Source: Bacteroidaceae bacterium (GTDB lineage Bacteria; Bacteroidota; Bacteroidia; Bacteroidales; Bacteroidaceae). Taken from it: a stretch of 64,000 nt of DNA. A model generated the notes under the pieces. It did no database searches, had not been told where the DNA came from, and worked only from the letters and a program-made list of their open reading frames with translations. The DNA lies in NCBI GenBank assembly GCA_017645305.1, contig JAGCPD010000064.1:1-64000 (forward strand), read 5' to 3'. The position numbers were made by a program, and so were the translations under genes. Positions 8,566 through 16,153 of this stretch are shown in pieces (position 1 is the first letter of the stretch; every line of letters starts with the position of its first letter).

Positions 8566-10698
8566 ATGGCAACAACAGGAAAAATATTCAGCGATTCCAA
8601 CAATATCTATCAAGACCAGGCCCGCCTGCTGTTCAACTTCTATGAGCAGGCCGCAGAACGCATAGTCCGCCAGGAGGAGGCTATCGAGAAGCAGATACAG
8701 AATCTGGAGAAAGACCGCGCACTGGTGGAGTACAAGAAAAGCGACATCTGGAAATGGTGGCTTACGATAATTGCCTTCTTCATGTACTTTGTCCGCAAGA
8801 GCCAATACGAGAAGCAGATTCTGGCCATCAACACGAAGATTGCCGAGAAAAAGAAGGACCACGAGAACATCTTCCGCGACTATAAGGTAACCAAGATGGG
8901 CGTGGCCTACGTTCCCGTTGCCCAGCAAATGGCATACGAGGACAAGTGCTTTGTGGTAGATTATACCGGGAACGTGAAGAACTCGCGTGTCAGCCTGCAA
9001 ATGTCACGGCAGAACGACCTGCTCGTAGAGACGATGTCACAGATGGAGAAGCTGACGACAGAGGCTCCCATCGTAGAGACTTCCGACGAAACGGAGAGCA
9101 TCGATACCAACGAATACTCCCTGTCTATTCAGGAAATCAACCAGAGTGACTATGTGGGCAAACTGGACCGCTCCATCCGTACCATATCGTTCTGCATGAA
9201 TGACACGGAGGTGAAATCCGTGGATTTGCCACTGGTAGCCGACAACAGCGAGTACCTGAAATTCCTGAACGAATACTCGACGAACAATGCGGCAGGGCAT
9301 CCCGTGGTGAAAGTCTTTGACGACAAGCGCTACAACAAGGAGATTGATGATTTCTGCAAGCTAAACAAGTTGAAGGACTCCCTGTCGAGCGACACAGAGC
9401 AGTTCGAGGATGTTCTTAAGCACCTTATGCACACGATGGCAATGTCCGTCCAGACGATTTCTGCCATGAAGCTGGCTTCGACAGACAAAGTTGTCAACAA
9501 CTCCAACAACCTGCTGTTCAAGATTCTAAAGGCACCGTACAACCATTATTCCCCGTTGCTGGAGGCCGAGGAGATAAGAAGAATACGGAACGAGCGGTTT
9601 AACTACTCGGATTCCATTCAGGGGTACGAACCCTTCCAGCTGCGCGAGAGTTCCCGCGTCCGTTACAACCTGTTCGCCGACGAATGGACGGCCGAGGACA
9701 ACAGCAGTGCCAGCGTTCCCTTCGGCGTTCACCAGATATACGAGGAGATTGTCGCCCCCATGGTTCAGCGCCTGATGGAGGAGAACCGCATAGAACGTAT
9801 CAGAGTATATGGGCAGATACACGACCAGAAGCTGAGCTATCTGAACAAATGGCACCAGGATGTGGATGCCTTCTACCGCTCGAACCATGCCGAGAGTGCA
9901 GACATTATCAATAATATGCAGAAGACGCTGAGCGAATACGTTGAGGCATACAATACCCTGACGCAGCTTCAGAAGACCCTTGACAGCATGGGCGAAGAGG
10001 GTGCCACCCTTGACAGCACCATCGTTGAGAAGCAGGACAGCAGTGCAGAGGCATTGGCAGCATTTGAAGTGCAGGCTCAGGAATACAAGAAGGTTCAGGA
10101 GGAATTCAGCGACTATATGGACCGCCTGCAAGACGACATAGCTCTGAAGGCCGAGAAGTTCGGGCATGTGGAGTTCTACGATGCCCGCCTGCAGGACGGC
10201 TACTCCAACTCGGTGGCAGTTGCCGCAAGCGAAGTGAACGAGATGGACGAACGCCGGAAGCCTCTGGCCGTTACCAATCCCTTGCTTGCCAAAGAATCGG
10301 TATTATTGCCACAGCCCAACGTGGAGGATGTTACATACGAGCACCTCTCGCTTAACTTGCCCTCCCTGGCTGTTAACGCGCTGGATTCTGTCAGCCGAAT
10401 AGCGGTTACGCCAAAGAGACGGAGGAACGAAAACCAAAACCAAAACCAAAACGAAAACGAAAACCAAAACGGGAACCAAAACGAAAACGGGAACGTGATT
10501 CCTGAGATTCCGGAAAATAAAGTACTAGAAACTCCTGAAGAGGAAGTCCCCGAAACTCCTGATGACGAAGTCCCTGACATCCCAGAAGATGAGATTCCAG
10601 ACATTCCCGAGGATGAGATTCCAGACATTCCCGAGGATGAGATTCCAGACATCCCAGAGGATAAGATACCTGAGATTCCTGAAGACGAAAAGAAATGA
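8566..10698 (+). CDS. Large coiled-coil membrane-associated protein with N/Q-rich and acidic Pro-rich tail
   Basis: 710 residues, family not recognised. Residues 15-60 form a charged helix rich in E, K and Q. One hydrophobic segment lies at about 61-78 (KWWLTIIAFFMYFV), and a second coiled coil at about 79-105 gives a hairpin across it. The body (to about 610) is mostly alpha-helical, with a long coiled coil at about 425-540. Residues about 624-645 are almost only N, Q, E and G. The last about 55 residues are acidic and proline-rich, with four near-identical 8-residue repeats of the type IPDIPEDE. The neighbouring GYF_2 protein belongs to a proline-recognising fold, so the tail may be its ligand (inference). 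Low-complexity ends and coiled coils suggest a structural or adaptor role. Confidence 0.75.
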   Translation: MATTGKIFSDSNNIYQDQARLLFNFYEQAAERIVRQEEAIEKQIQNLEKDRALVEYKKSDIWKWWLTIIAFFMYFVRKSQYEKQILAINTKIAEKKKDHENIFRDYKVTKMGVAYVPVAQQMAYEDKCFVVDYTGNVKNSRVSLQMSRQNDLLVETMSQMEKLTTEAPIVETSDETESIDTNEYSLSIQEINQSDYVGKLDRSIRTISFCMNDTEVKSVDLPLVADNSEYLKFLNEYSTNNAAGHPVVKVFDDKRYNKEIDDFCKLNKLKDSLSSDTEQFEDVLKHLMHTMAMSVQTISAMKLASTDKVVNNSNNLLFKILKAPYNHYSPLLEAEEIRRIRNERFNYSDSIQGYEPFQLRESSRVRYNLFADEWTAEDNSSASVPFGVHQIYEEIVAPMVQRLMEENRIERIRVYGQIHDQKLSYLNKWHQDVDAFYRSNHAESADIINNMQKTLSEYVEAYNTLTQLQKTLDSMGEEGATLDSTIVEKQDSSAEALAAFEVQAQEYKKVQEEFSDYMDRLQDDIALKAEKFGHVEFYDARLQDGYSNSVAVAASEVNEMDERRKPLAVTNPLLAKESVLLPQPNVEDVTYEHLSLNLPSLAVNALDSVSRIAVTPKRRRNENQNQNQNENENQNGNQNENGNVIPEIPENKVLETPEEEVPETPDDEVPDIPEDEIPDIPEDEIPDIPEDEIPDIPEDKIPEIPEDEKK
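10555..10668 (+). repeat. 24-bp coding repeats for the acidic proline-rich tail
   Basis: Tandem 24-bp units encode IPDIPEDE; the central copies are nearly identical at DNA level. Copy number could vary by slippage without loss of frame. Confidence 0.85.
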
Positions 10699-10718
10699 AT
10701 TAATAGGAGGAATACAAT

Positions 10719-11627
10719 ATGGCAACAACAATCCCATGTTCGGTTGACACCACTCCTATGGCTGCCGAGATGCAAAGCGTGTCAAATCACGTGAAAGGCA
10801 CAACAGCAGCTGTCGTAACCATGCAGAGTGCTGTCATCGCAGCCGAAAACAATAGCGCCAACAAAGTTTGCCGCAACGTAAACCGAGGATTCTTTACGCT
10901 GATGCGTTCCCAAATCTCGCAGAAAATTGCAAACAAACAAAGCCGGGTGGAAGCCCTTGTAATGCAATTGGGACAGCAGAAACGCCAGCTGTTGGGAATT
11001 AAAAACAATATGGAACGCGAGTACGGGCGCATTGCAGAGCGCTACCTGCGTATCTTTACCAGCATCAACAAAGAACTGGAGACAAGAATACGACAGATTG
11101 ACCAGCCCGTGTTCGAGTTAGTAAACAAACACATGGCAACGTCAAGCAACAGGATGAACGCCCTGACGGCATGGGTTCCCACATCCCAGTCGGAAGGACT
11201 ATGCAAGGGGCAGCAGATTCTTGTTTCAAACATGAAGCGGAATGCCCAGGTGGCCCTGGAACAATCTACCGACTTTCTGGAACAGATTGGGGAACAGCGC
11301 GTACTTACCAACCAGATTCTTATTTCTAATCCGAACGGGAACGAAGGAAAGACATATATGCTTCCCGTTGTGATATGCGAATCTGTCGGTGATGCCGCAG
11401 GCATTGCCAAAACCGACATTCTGGTCCCCTCGACCCTGCCAAAGACACATGCTTCGCTGATAAACAATGCCCTGCGCGAGGAAAGCCTTCCGTGGCAGGG
11501 GCAGCAGGCACCGGCGCCTCAGGTTTCCGAAGAGCTGTCGCGGTTGGTTGAGGCATCGGCAGTTTCCGAGAGAGTCAAGAACACCATCCGGAAAATGTAT
11601 TCGGCCGGTAATTTCAAAACGCTATAA
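10719..11627 (+). CDS. Coiled-coil protein, first of two tandem paralogues
   Basis: 302 residues, soluble, no signal peptide or membrane segment. A long coiled coil spans about residues 45-125 and ends in the motif RIRQIDQPVFEL (IDQPVF at 127-132). A mixed C-terminal half ends with a short helix (RVKNTIRKMY). The next gene encodes a protein with the same order of parts: NKVCRNVNRGFF here matches EKVSKSLIDGFF there, RYLRIFTSINKEL matches RYQKIFSDLNNEL, and IDQPVF is identical. No known family is recognised. Spacing of 20 bp upstream and 11 bp downstream places it in the SPFH operon. A PspA-like membrane-scaffold function would be conceivable from the coiled coil alone, but no PspA motif is seen. 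Confidence 0.8.
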   Translation: MATTIPCSVDTTPMAAEMQSVSNHVKGTTAAVVTMQSAVIAAENNSANKVCRNVNRGFFTLMRSQISQKIANKQSRVEALVMQLGQQKRQLLGIKNNMEREYGRIAERYLRIFTSINKELETRIRQIDQPVFELVNKHMATSSNRMNALTAWVPTSQSEGLCKGQQILVSNMKRNAQVALEQSTDFLEQIGEQRVLTNQILISNPNGNEGKTYMLPVVICESVGDAAGIAKTDILVPSTLPKTHASLINNALREESLPWQGQQAPAPQVSEELSRLVEASAVSERVKNTIRKMYSAGNFKTL

Positions 11628-11638
11628 TCTAAAGGAAT

Positions 11639-12664
11639 ATGAGTTACAGAAGATCATTTAGCAGAACTATCTCTGTTCCGTATAGCGGTTCCAAAAGCGT
11701 CAGCTACCCGGCATCCCAGAATGGCGGAACCATGACCGTCAGCTACAGCGGTACTGCCCACGAGAATGTCAATGTGGATATTTATGTTGACACGGATCCG
11801 TTTGATGCCAGCGTGGAAAACTGCAACAGGCATGTGAACGGACTGACGGCCAGTGTGGGAGCCATGAATGCCGCTCAATGTGCAGCTATTGCAGAGAATG
11901 CCGAGAAGGTCTCGAAATCCCTCATCGACGGTTTCTTCCACACCGTAAGGACTGACCTTGCCACACAGAAGGCAGAACTGGAACAGACCGTCGAGGCCCG
12001 ACTGATTCTACTGCGCCAGCAGGCTGCATCACTGAGGGAGAAGCAGGCAAAGATGTCTGAAGACTATGCCCGCACAACGGCAAGATACCAGAAAATCTTC
12101 TCGGACCTGAACAACGAGCTTTCCATCAGGATACACGAGATTGACCAGCCGGTCTTTAACATGGCTAAGGATATTGACGAACAGAGCGACAGGATGCTTC
12201 ATACCGATATGGTACAAACCGCTGTCACGATGAGCAAGGAAACCAGCATACTTCAGGCTCAGATTAATGCCGCCACCGTAAAACGCCATGCATTGGAAGC
12301 GATGACCCAGGCAAAGAATTTCCTGGTATCGAAGGCTTCTTCCGAGCGAACGATTCAGGAGAGCCTTATCGACGGAACCGGCAAGGACGGGTACCTGGTT
12401 CCCGTATGCTATATGCGTACAGATTCCGGCAAGGAAGGAACAAAGCAGAAATGCTACGTGCCTGACTACTACAAGGCAAAGGACCGACAGCTGGAGGACA
12501 GACTCTGCCAGTCGCTGAAAGACGTTAACTTTGCCGGCAACTCGAATGCCGAGGAGGAACAGCTGAAATCATACGTTCAGTCAGAAATGGCCAAGAAGAT
12601 AACGGGTGACGACAGTCATTCCGACAGGGTACGCACGATGATAAACAAGATGTTAAACAAGTAA
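11639..12664 (+). CDS. Coiled-coil protein, second of two tandem paralogues
   Basis: 341 residues. It has a roughly 60-residue N-terminal extension, rich in Ser, Tyr and Gly, that the first paralogue lacks; this part is beta-like (SVPYSGSKSVSYPASQ) and followed by an acidic segment. Then come the shared coiled coil (about residues 85-165), the common motif IDQPVF (168-173) and the common C-terminal helix (RVRTMINKM). Soluble, no signal peptide. Probably formed by gene duplication within the operon and then diverged; the two could form a heteromeric coiled-coil assembly (inference). Spacing of 11 and 10 bp to its neighbours. Confidence 0.8.
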   Translation: MSYRRSFSRTISVPYSGSKSVSYPASQNGGTMTVSYSGTAHENVNVDIYVDTDPFDASVENCNRHVNGLTASVGAMNAAQCAAIAENAEKVSKSLIDGFFHTVRTDLATQKAELEQTVEARLILLRQQAASLREKQAKMSEDYARTTARYQKIFSDLNNELSIRIHEIDQPVFNMAKDIDEQSDRMLHTDMVQTAVTMSKETSILQAQINAATVKRHALEAMTQAKNFLVSKASSERTIQESLIDGTGKDGYLVPVCYMRTDSGKEGTKQKCYVPDYYKAKDRQLEDRLCQSLKDVNFAGNSNAEEEQLKSYVQSEMAKKITGDDSHSDRVRTMINKMLNK

Positions 12665-12674
12665 AATAAAGGAT

Positions 12675-13646
12675 ATGAGTAATCTGAAAGAAATTCGACT
12701 GACGGAATCGAACCTCCGTTTAGACAACAATATCGTAAAGGGCGGCATCCTGCCCAACAAAATCAATGAGCTTCAGAGAACGGTTACCGTTGCCGGAGAG
12801 ACCGTTGTGGAGGGTCCCTTGTATGCCAGCAAGCTTACCATCGAGGCTGCTCCCCTGAAAGTAACAGGTGCCGTCTTCACCCAACGCGAACTGTATATCA
12901 ACAACGACGTGAGCGGTGACATAACTTTCCGCAAGGCCGTGGGCTCTGCCTCTTCTGTTGTAACGCGGGCACTTAACTGCAACGTGACATTCTGCTCTGA
13001 TATCAATGCCAAGAGCATAACCCTGTGCAACGCCTATGTTTCCGGAAGTCTGTACGGTGACGAGATAGTGCTGGAGAACTGTGTCGTTATCGGAGGTGTC
13101 TTTGCCACACAGTCGCTAACCATCAAGGACTGCATAATCGGCACCTTCATCTCGCCATACGTTGAACTGGACGGGAACATAAACCTGCTGCTCCCCTCGG
13201 TCTTCAGCGTGGAACGGGTGAATTACACAAAGAGTGCCCGTCTGTTCTCGCTGGCCCTTGCTGATTTGGGGGCATTATACCGCCACAAGGAGGAGAGTAC
13301 TGAAAGCGGAAGAATAGAAATCAACATGGCAACGGACGACCTTCATACCACGCTTACGGATGGCGGACAGCAACGTTCACTCCACAGCTACAGCGTTGTA
13401 GGAAAAGTCCTTGCTGCCGATTTGATAGACACGGAAAAGTTCCAGAACCACTTCCTGCTTACAGCAGCCGCATTAGGCCCGCAAATGCTCAAGACCTACG
13501 ACCTTGGAACAGACAGCGACGGAAAGCCCGCCCTTCTTACTACGGAACGCATTCGCGCTTTCTTCTTCGACCTTCTGCACGGAAAGGTTAAGGTAAAGGA
13601 CTTGGACGGCTCCTTTAACATCGAACAATTTGCAAAAACCATGTAA
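12675..13646 (+). CDS. Bactofilin-like beta-helix protein (putative polymer-forming)
   Basis: 323 residues, cytoplasmic by sequence. Residues about 30-180 are a run of short hydrophobic beta strands with turns (VVEGPLYASKLTIE, VTGAVFTQRELYI, VSGSLYGDEIVLEN, GGVFATQSLTIKD), the pattern of a right-handed beta-helix of the bactofilin or polymer-forming cytoskeletal type. The remaining about 140 residues are a separate mixed domain. Bactofilins form non-nucleotide filaments at membranes and recruit peptidoglycan enzymes, which would suit the peptidase lipoprotein encoded three genes on. The match is by pattern, not by a diagnostic motif. Spacing of 10 and 12 bp in the operon. Confidence 0.6.
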   Translation: MSNLKEIRLTESNLRLDNNIVKGGILPNKINELQRTVTVAGETVVEGPLYASKLTIEAAPLKVTGAVFTQRELYINNDVSGDITFRKAVGSASSVVTRALNCNVTFCSDINAKSITLCNAYVSGSLYGDEIVLENCVVIGGVFATQSLTIKDCIIGTFISPYVELDGNINLLLPSVFSVERVNYTKSARLFSLALADLGALYRHKEESTESGRIEINMATDDLHTTLTDGGQQRSLHSYSVVGKVLAADLIDTEKFQNHFLLTAAALGPQMLKTYDLGTDSDGKPALLTTERIRAFFFDLLHGKVKVKDLDGSFNIEQFAKTM

Positions 13647-13658
13647 CAAGCATTAGCC

Positions 13659-15179
13659 ATGACAAAATATTATTATGTAGATGCCAACAAGCAGAAGGCA
13701 GGACCTGTCAGCCCCGAGGATTTTCAAAGTCTGGGAATAAGCGCCATGACGTTGGTTTGGACGAAGGGAATGACGCAGTGGACAAAAGCCGGACAGGTTC
13801 CGGAACTGGCAGATATCTTTGCGATACCAGAGGAACAAGAGGAGCCCGAACCCGCAGCAGAACCGGAACCAACTCCCGTTGTAGAACCGGAACCAGCACC
13901 CATTGCAGAACCTGAACCGACTCCCGTGGCAGAACCGGAACCAACTCCCGTAGCAGAACCGGAACCAACTCCCGTAGCAGAACCGGAACCAGCACCCATT
14001 GCAGAACCGGAACCAACTCCCATAGCAGAACCGGAACCGACACCCGCAGCAGAACCGGAACCAGCACCCGCAACAGAACCGGAACCAACACCCATAGTAG
14101 AACCGGAACCAGCACCCCCCTCTCCTGTTCAGTCTAAACAGAAAAGCAAGATAATAGTGGCGGTTTTGGCTGCGGTAATTGTTTTTGCCCTCATACTGGG
14201 AGGACTGATATATGCCTTCTGGGACAAGGACGGGGAAACGGAGAGTACAGAGACAGAGAACGTCGCTGTCATAACCACACCAGACCTTTCCATGCAGTAC
14301 CTGCAAGGACCCGTAGAATCCGTAACAGTGTTAAGGAAGAGCAATAGCGACAGAAAATGGGTGGAAGTGGCAAGGTACGACTTCGACGAGCAAGGTCGGT
14401 TGACATCCCATCCGGGCTGGCCAGAAAATTACATCATCTCATACAAAAATTCCAAGAATGGAATGGTAACCAACGAAGGAGGGTACGAGGTTGAACGAGA
14501 CGCACAAGGCAGAATAACAGCCCTGCAAGCAGAACAAGGATTCGGTACTCCCTTTGGTATCAGCTGGAATTACGACAAAGATGAGATAACAGAAACACTG
14601 CCCGGCTACGTGAACGAAAAACGGGTTTTGGAAAAAAACGAGGAGGGACTTCCGATAACCATGAAGGGTTCATATACAGGACGCGGAACCGACGAAGAAT
14701 GGGAAAGGGAATACGAATATACCGAGTTCGACGACCTGAACAATTACACAAAAGCCTGCTATTCAGAAGTTGTCAAAGAAAGGAACGGATATACAGGAAA
14801 GGTAAAAACACACTCCGCAAAATGGGAGGAAAAACGTGTAATAACCTATTATACCACCCCGAACTCTGTGGGCGAGGGGAGAAATCAAGACGAAGACCTG
14901 GAGGAGACAATGCAGGGAACTGATGCGCTACAATCCGACCTGTACGACTTTGCCTGCGAACGCAAACTGACCAATGCTGATGTTGCCGGCCTCACGAAGG
15001 AAGAACTCCGCATCATGCGCAACTGGATTTATGCCCGTCACGGTTACATTTTCAAAAGTCGGGACCTGATGGATTATTTCAGCCAATACCCTTGGTATGA
15101 ACCACAATACTCTAACGTCAGCTCAATGCTGAGCACTATTGAGAAGAGGAATGTGGAGTTCATCAAGCGCTATGAATAA
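13659..15179 (+). CDS. GYF_2 domain / Pro-Glu repeat / transmembrane / YARHG protein
   Basis: 506 residues in four parts. (1) Residues 1-55: GYF_2 domain ([26 protein letters not shown]), a cytoplasmic fold that in other GYF proteins binds proline-rich peptides. (2) Residues about 62-153: about eleven 8-residue repeats of the type EPEPTPVA. (3) Residues about 163-187: one transmembrane helix ([22 protein letters not shown]). (4) An extracytoplasmic part with a beta-rich region and a C-terminal YARHG domain (YARHG at 458-462, preceded by LRIMRNW), a module found on the outside of bacterial membranes. The protein thus links the cytoplasmic side of the operon's assembly to the periplasm. Its last codons overlap the start of the next gene. 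Confidence 0.9.
   Translation: MTKYYYVDANKQKAGPVSPEDFQSLGISAMTLVWTKGMTQWTKAGQVPELADIFAIPEEQEEPEPAAEPEPTPVVEPEPAPIAEPEPTPVAEPEPTPVAEPEPTPVAEPEPAPIAEPEPTPIAEPEPTPAAEPEPAPATEPEPTPIVEPEPAPPSPVQSKQKSKIIVAVLAAVIVFALILGGLIYAFWDKDGETESTETENVAVITTPDLSMQYLQGPVESVTVLRKSNSDRKWVEVARYDFDEQGRLTSHPGWPENYIISYKNSKNGMVTNEGGYEVERDAQGRITALQAEQGFGTPFGISWNYDKDEITETLPGYVNEKRVLEKNEEGLPITMKGSYTGRGTDEEWEREYEYTEFDDLNNYTKACYSEVVKERNGYTGKVKTHSAKWEEKRVITYYTTPNSVGEGRNQDEDLEETMQGTDALQSDLYDFACERKLTNADVAGLTKEELRIMRNWIYARHGYIFKSRDLMDYFSQYPWYEPQYSNVSSMLSTIEKRNVEFIKRYE
13848..14118 (+). repeat. 24-bp coding repeats (EPEPTPVA type)
   Basis: About eleven tandem 24-bp units of the form GAACCGGAACCAACTCCC plus two codons. All keep the frame. 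They form a proline-rich spacer between the GYF_2 domain and the membrane helix. Confidence 0.9.
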
Positions 15180-16005
15180 AGCCAGGTCACTTCCCGTAAT
15201 ATTATTCTGCCTCCTCGCTGTGCAATGTTGCGCAGAGAGGGGGCAGAATGCTTCTAACGAACAGACCAAAGGCGACACTACGGTAGCTGACAGAACTGCA
15301 GAAGCATCAATTCCATTGGGAGCAAGGGCTTTGATGGAGGCCTATCCCCAATTCGTAAAAGGGTATAAAAACAATTTCCTTCTTCTGGGTGATGGGACAC
15401 AAATGATATATGACGACGGGCGGGAAAAGTCGTTCGTTGAAAAACTGGATGATGCCGATCCCGAGGATATGTTTGCTTTTACCTACGACCGTACGACAGA
15501 ACAGCCGGACTATCTTCAAGATGCAGGCAGAAGCCGCTGCGAAGCCCTATTTAAAATGATGTATGGGGGCAGTGAAGCTGCTGTAAGGCAAAAACTTATT
15601 CTGGTAGAATGGTTTGGTGAACGGGTACTATTTACAACCGTCAACGGCGCAGCCGACAGTCTCCGCGCCGTAGCCCAGGAATTAACCCGGCATCCGGAAC
15701 TTCGACCATATTTGAAATCAAGCGGCTCGTTTCTATGGCGCAAGGTACGCGGTGCCAACCGGCAAAGTGCCCACTCTTATGGAATGACCATCGATGTTGG
15801 GGTCAGCCATAGCGACTATTGGCTGTGGAAGAATCCTGGCAAGAAGGAAACGGACAAGATAGTATATTTCAACCGGATGCCCAAAGTATTAGTATATATC
15901 TTTGAACGCCACGGATTCATTTGGGGTGGACGATGGTACCACTATGACACCATGCACTTTGAATTCCGTCCAGAGATTCTTATATATAGTTCATCAAAAC
16001 AATAA
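15172..16005 (+). CDS. M15-type peptidase lipoprotein (putative peptidoglycan endopeptidase)
   Basis: 277 residues from the ATG at 15172, which overlaps the preceding stop by 8 bp. I prefer it to an upstream in-frame ATG because it gives a clean lipoprotein signal ([13 protein letters not shown], lipid on the Cys). The C-terminal half carries the zinc-peptidase signature of the M15 D-alanyl-D-alanine carboxypeptidase / L-Ala-D-Glu endopeptidase group: [12 protein letters not shown] gives His201 and Asp208, and [11 protein letters not shown] gives His262. The enzyme would act on peptidoglycan cross-links or stem peptides from an envelope membrane. It is the last gene of the SPFH operon and gives the module a likely cell-wall target. 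Substrate specificity cannot be read from the sequence. Confidence 0.85.
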   Translation: MNKARSLPVILFCLLAVQCCAERGQNASNEQTKGDTTVADRTAEASIPLGARALMEAYPQFVKGYKNNFLLLGDGTQMIYDDGREKSFVEKLDDADPEDMFAFTYDRTTEQPDYLQDAGRSRCEALFKMMYGGSEAAVRQKLILVEWFGERVLFTTVNGAADSLRAVAQELTRHPELRPYLKSSGSFLWRKVRGANRQSAHSYGMTIDVGVSHSDYWLWKNPGKKETDKIVYFNRMPKVLVYIFERHGFIWGGRWYHYDTMHFEFRPEILIYSSSKQ

Positions 16006-16098
16006 TACCCGACAACACTGATACCTATAATATATTCAACTTTCGTAACGCTTTTTTAAAGGGGATGTTAAAAAGGATTTAGGAAAAAACCTGATAAA

Positions 16099-16130
16099 TT
16101 TGGTTTTCCTCTCACATAATCGTAACTTTG
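16099..16130 (+). promoter_or_regulatory. Promoter of the GH98 gene
   Basis: TTTG (16099-16102), exactly 20 bp, then TAACTTTG (16123-16130): a full Bacteroidota -33/-7 promoter, 23 bp before the start codon. The TTTG lies within an imperfect inverted repeat (AGGAAAA...TTTTCCT, 16081-16110) that may be an operator. Confidence 0.8.
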
Positions 16131-16153
16131 CGCTCAAAAACTAATACAATAAT

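Noticed and set aside
13848..14118. CRISPR or minisatellite unrelated to coding
   Set aside because: The 24-bp units keep the frame and encode a proline-rich spacer between two clear domains.
15139..15171. Earlier start for the M15 peptidase gene
   Set aside because: Would add 11 residues before the lipoprotein signal; the ATG at 15172 gives a standard signal and the usual short overlap.
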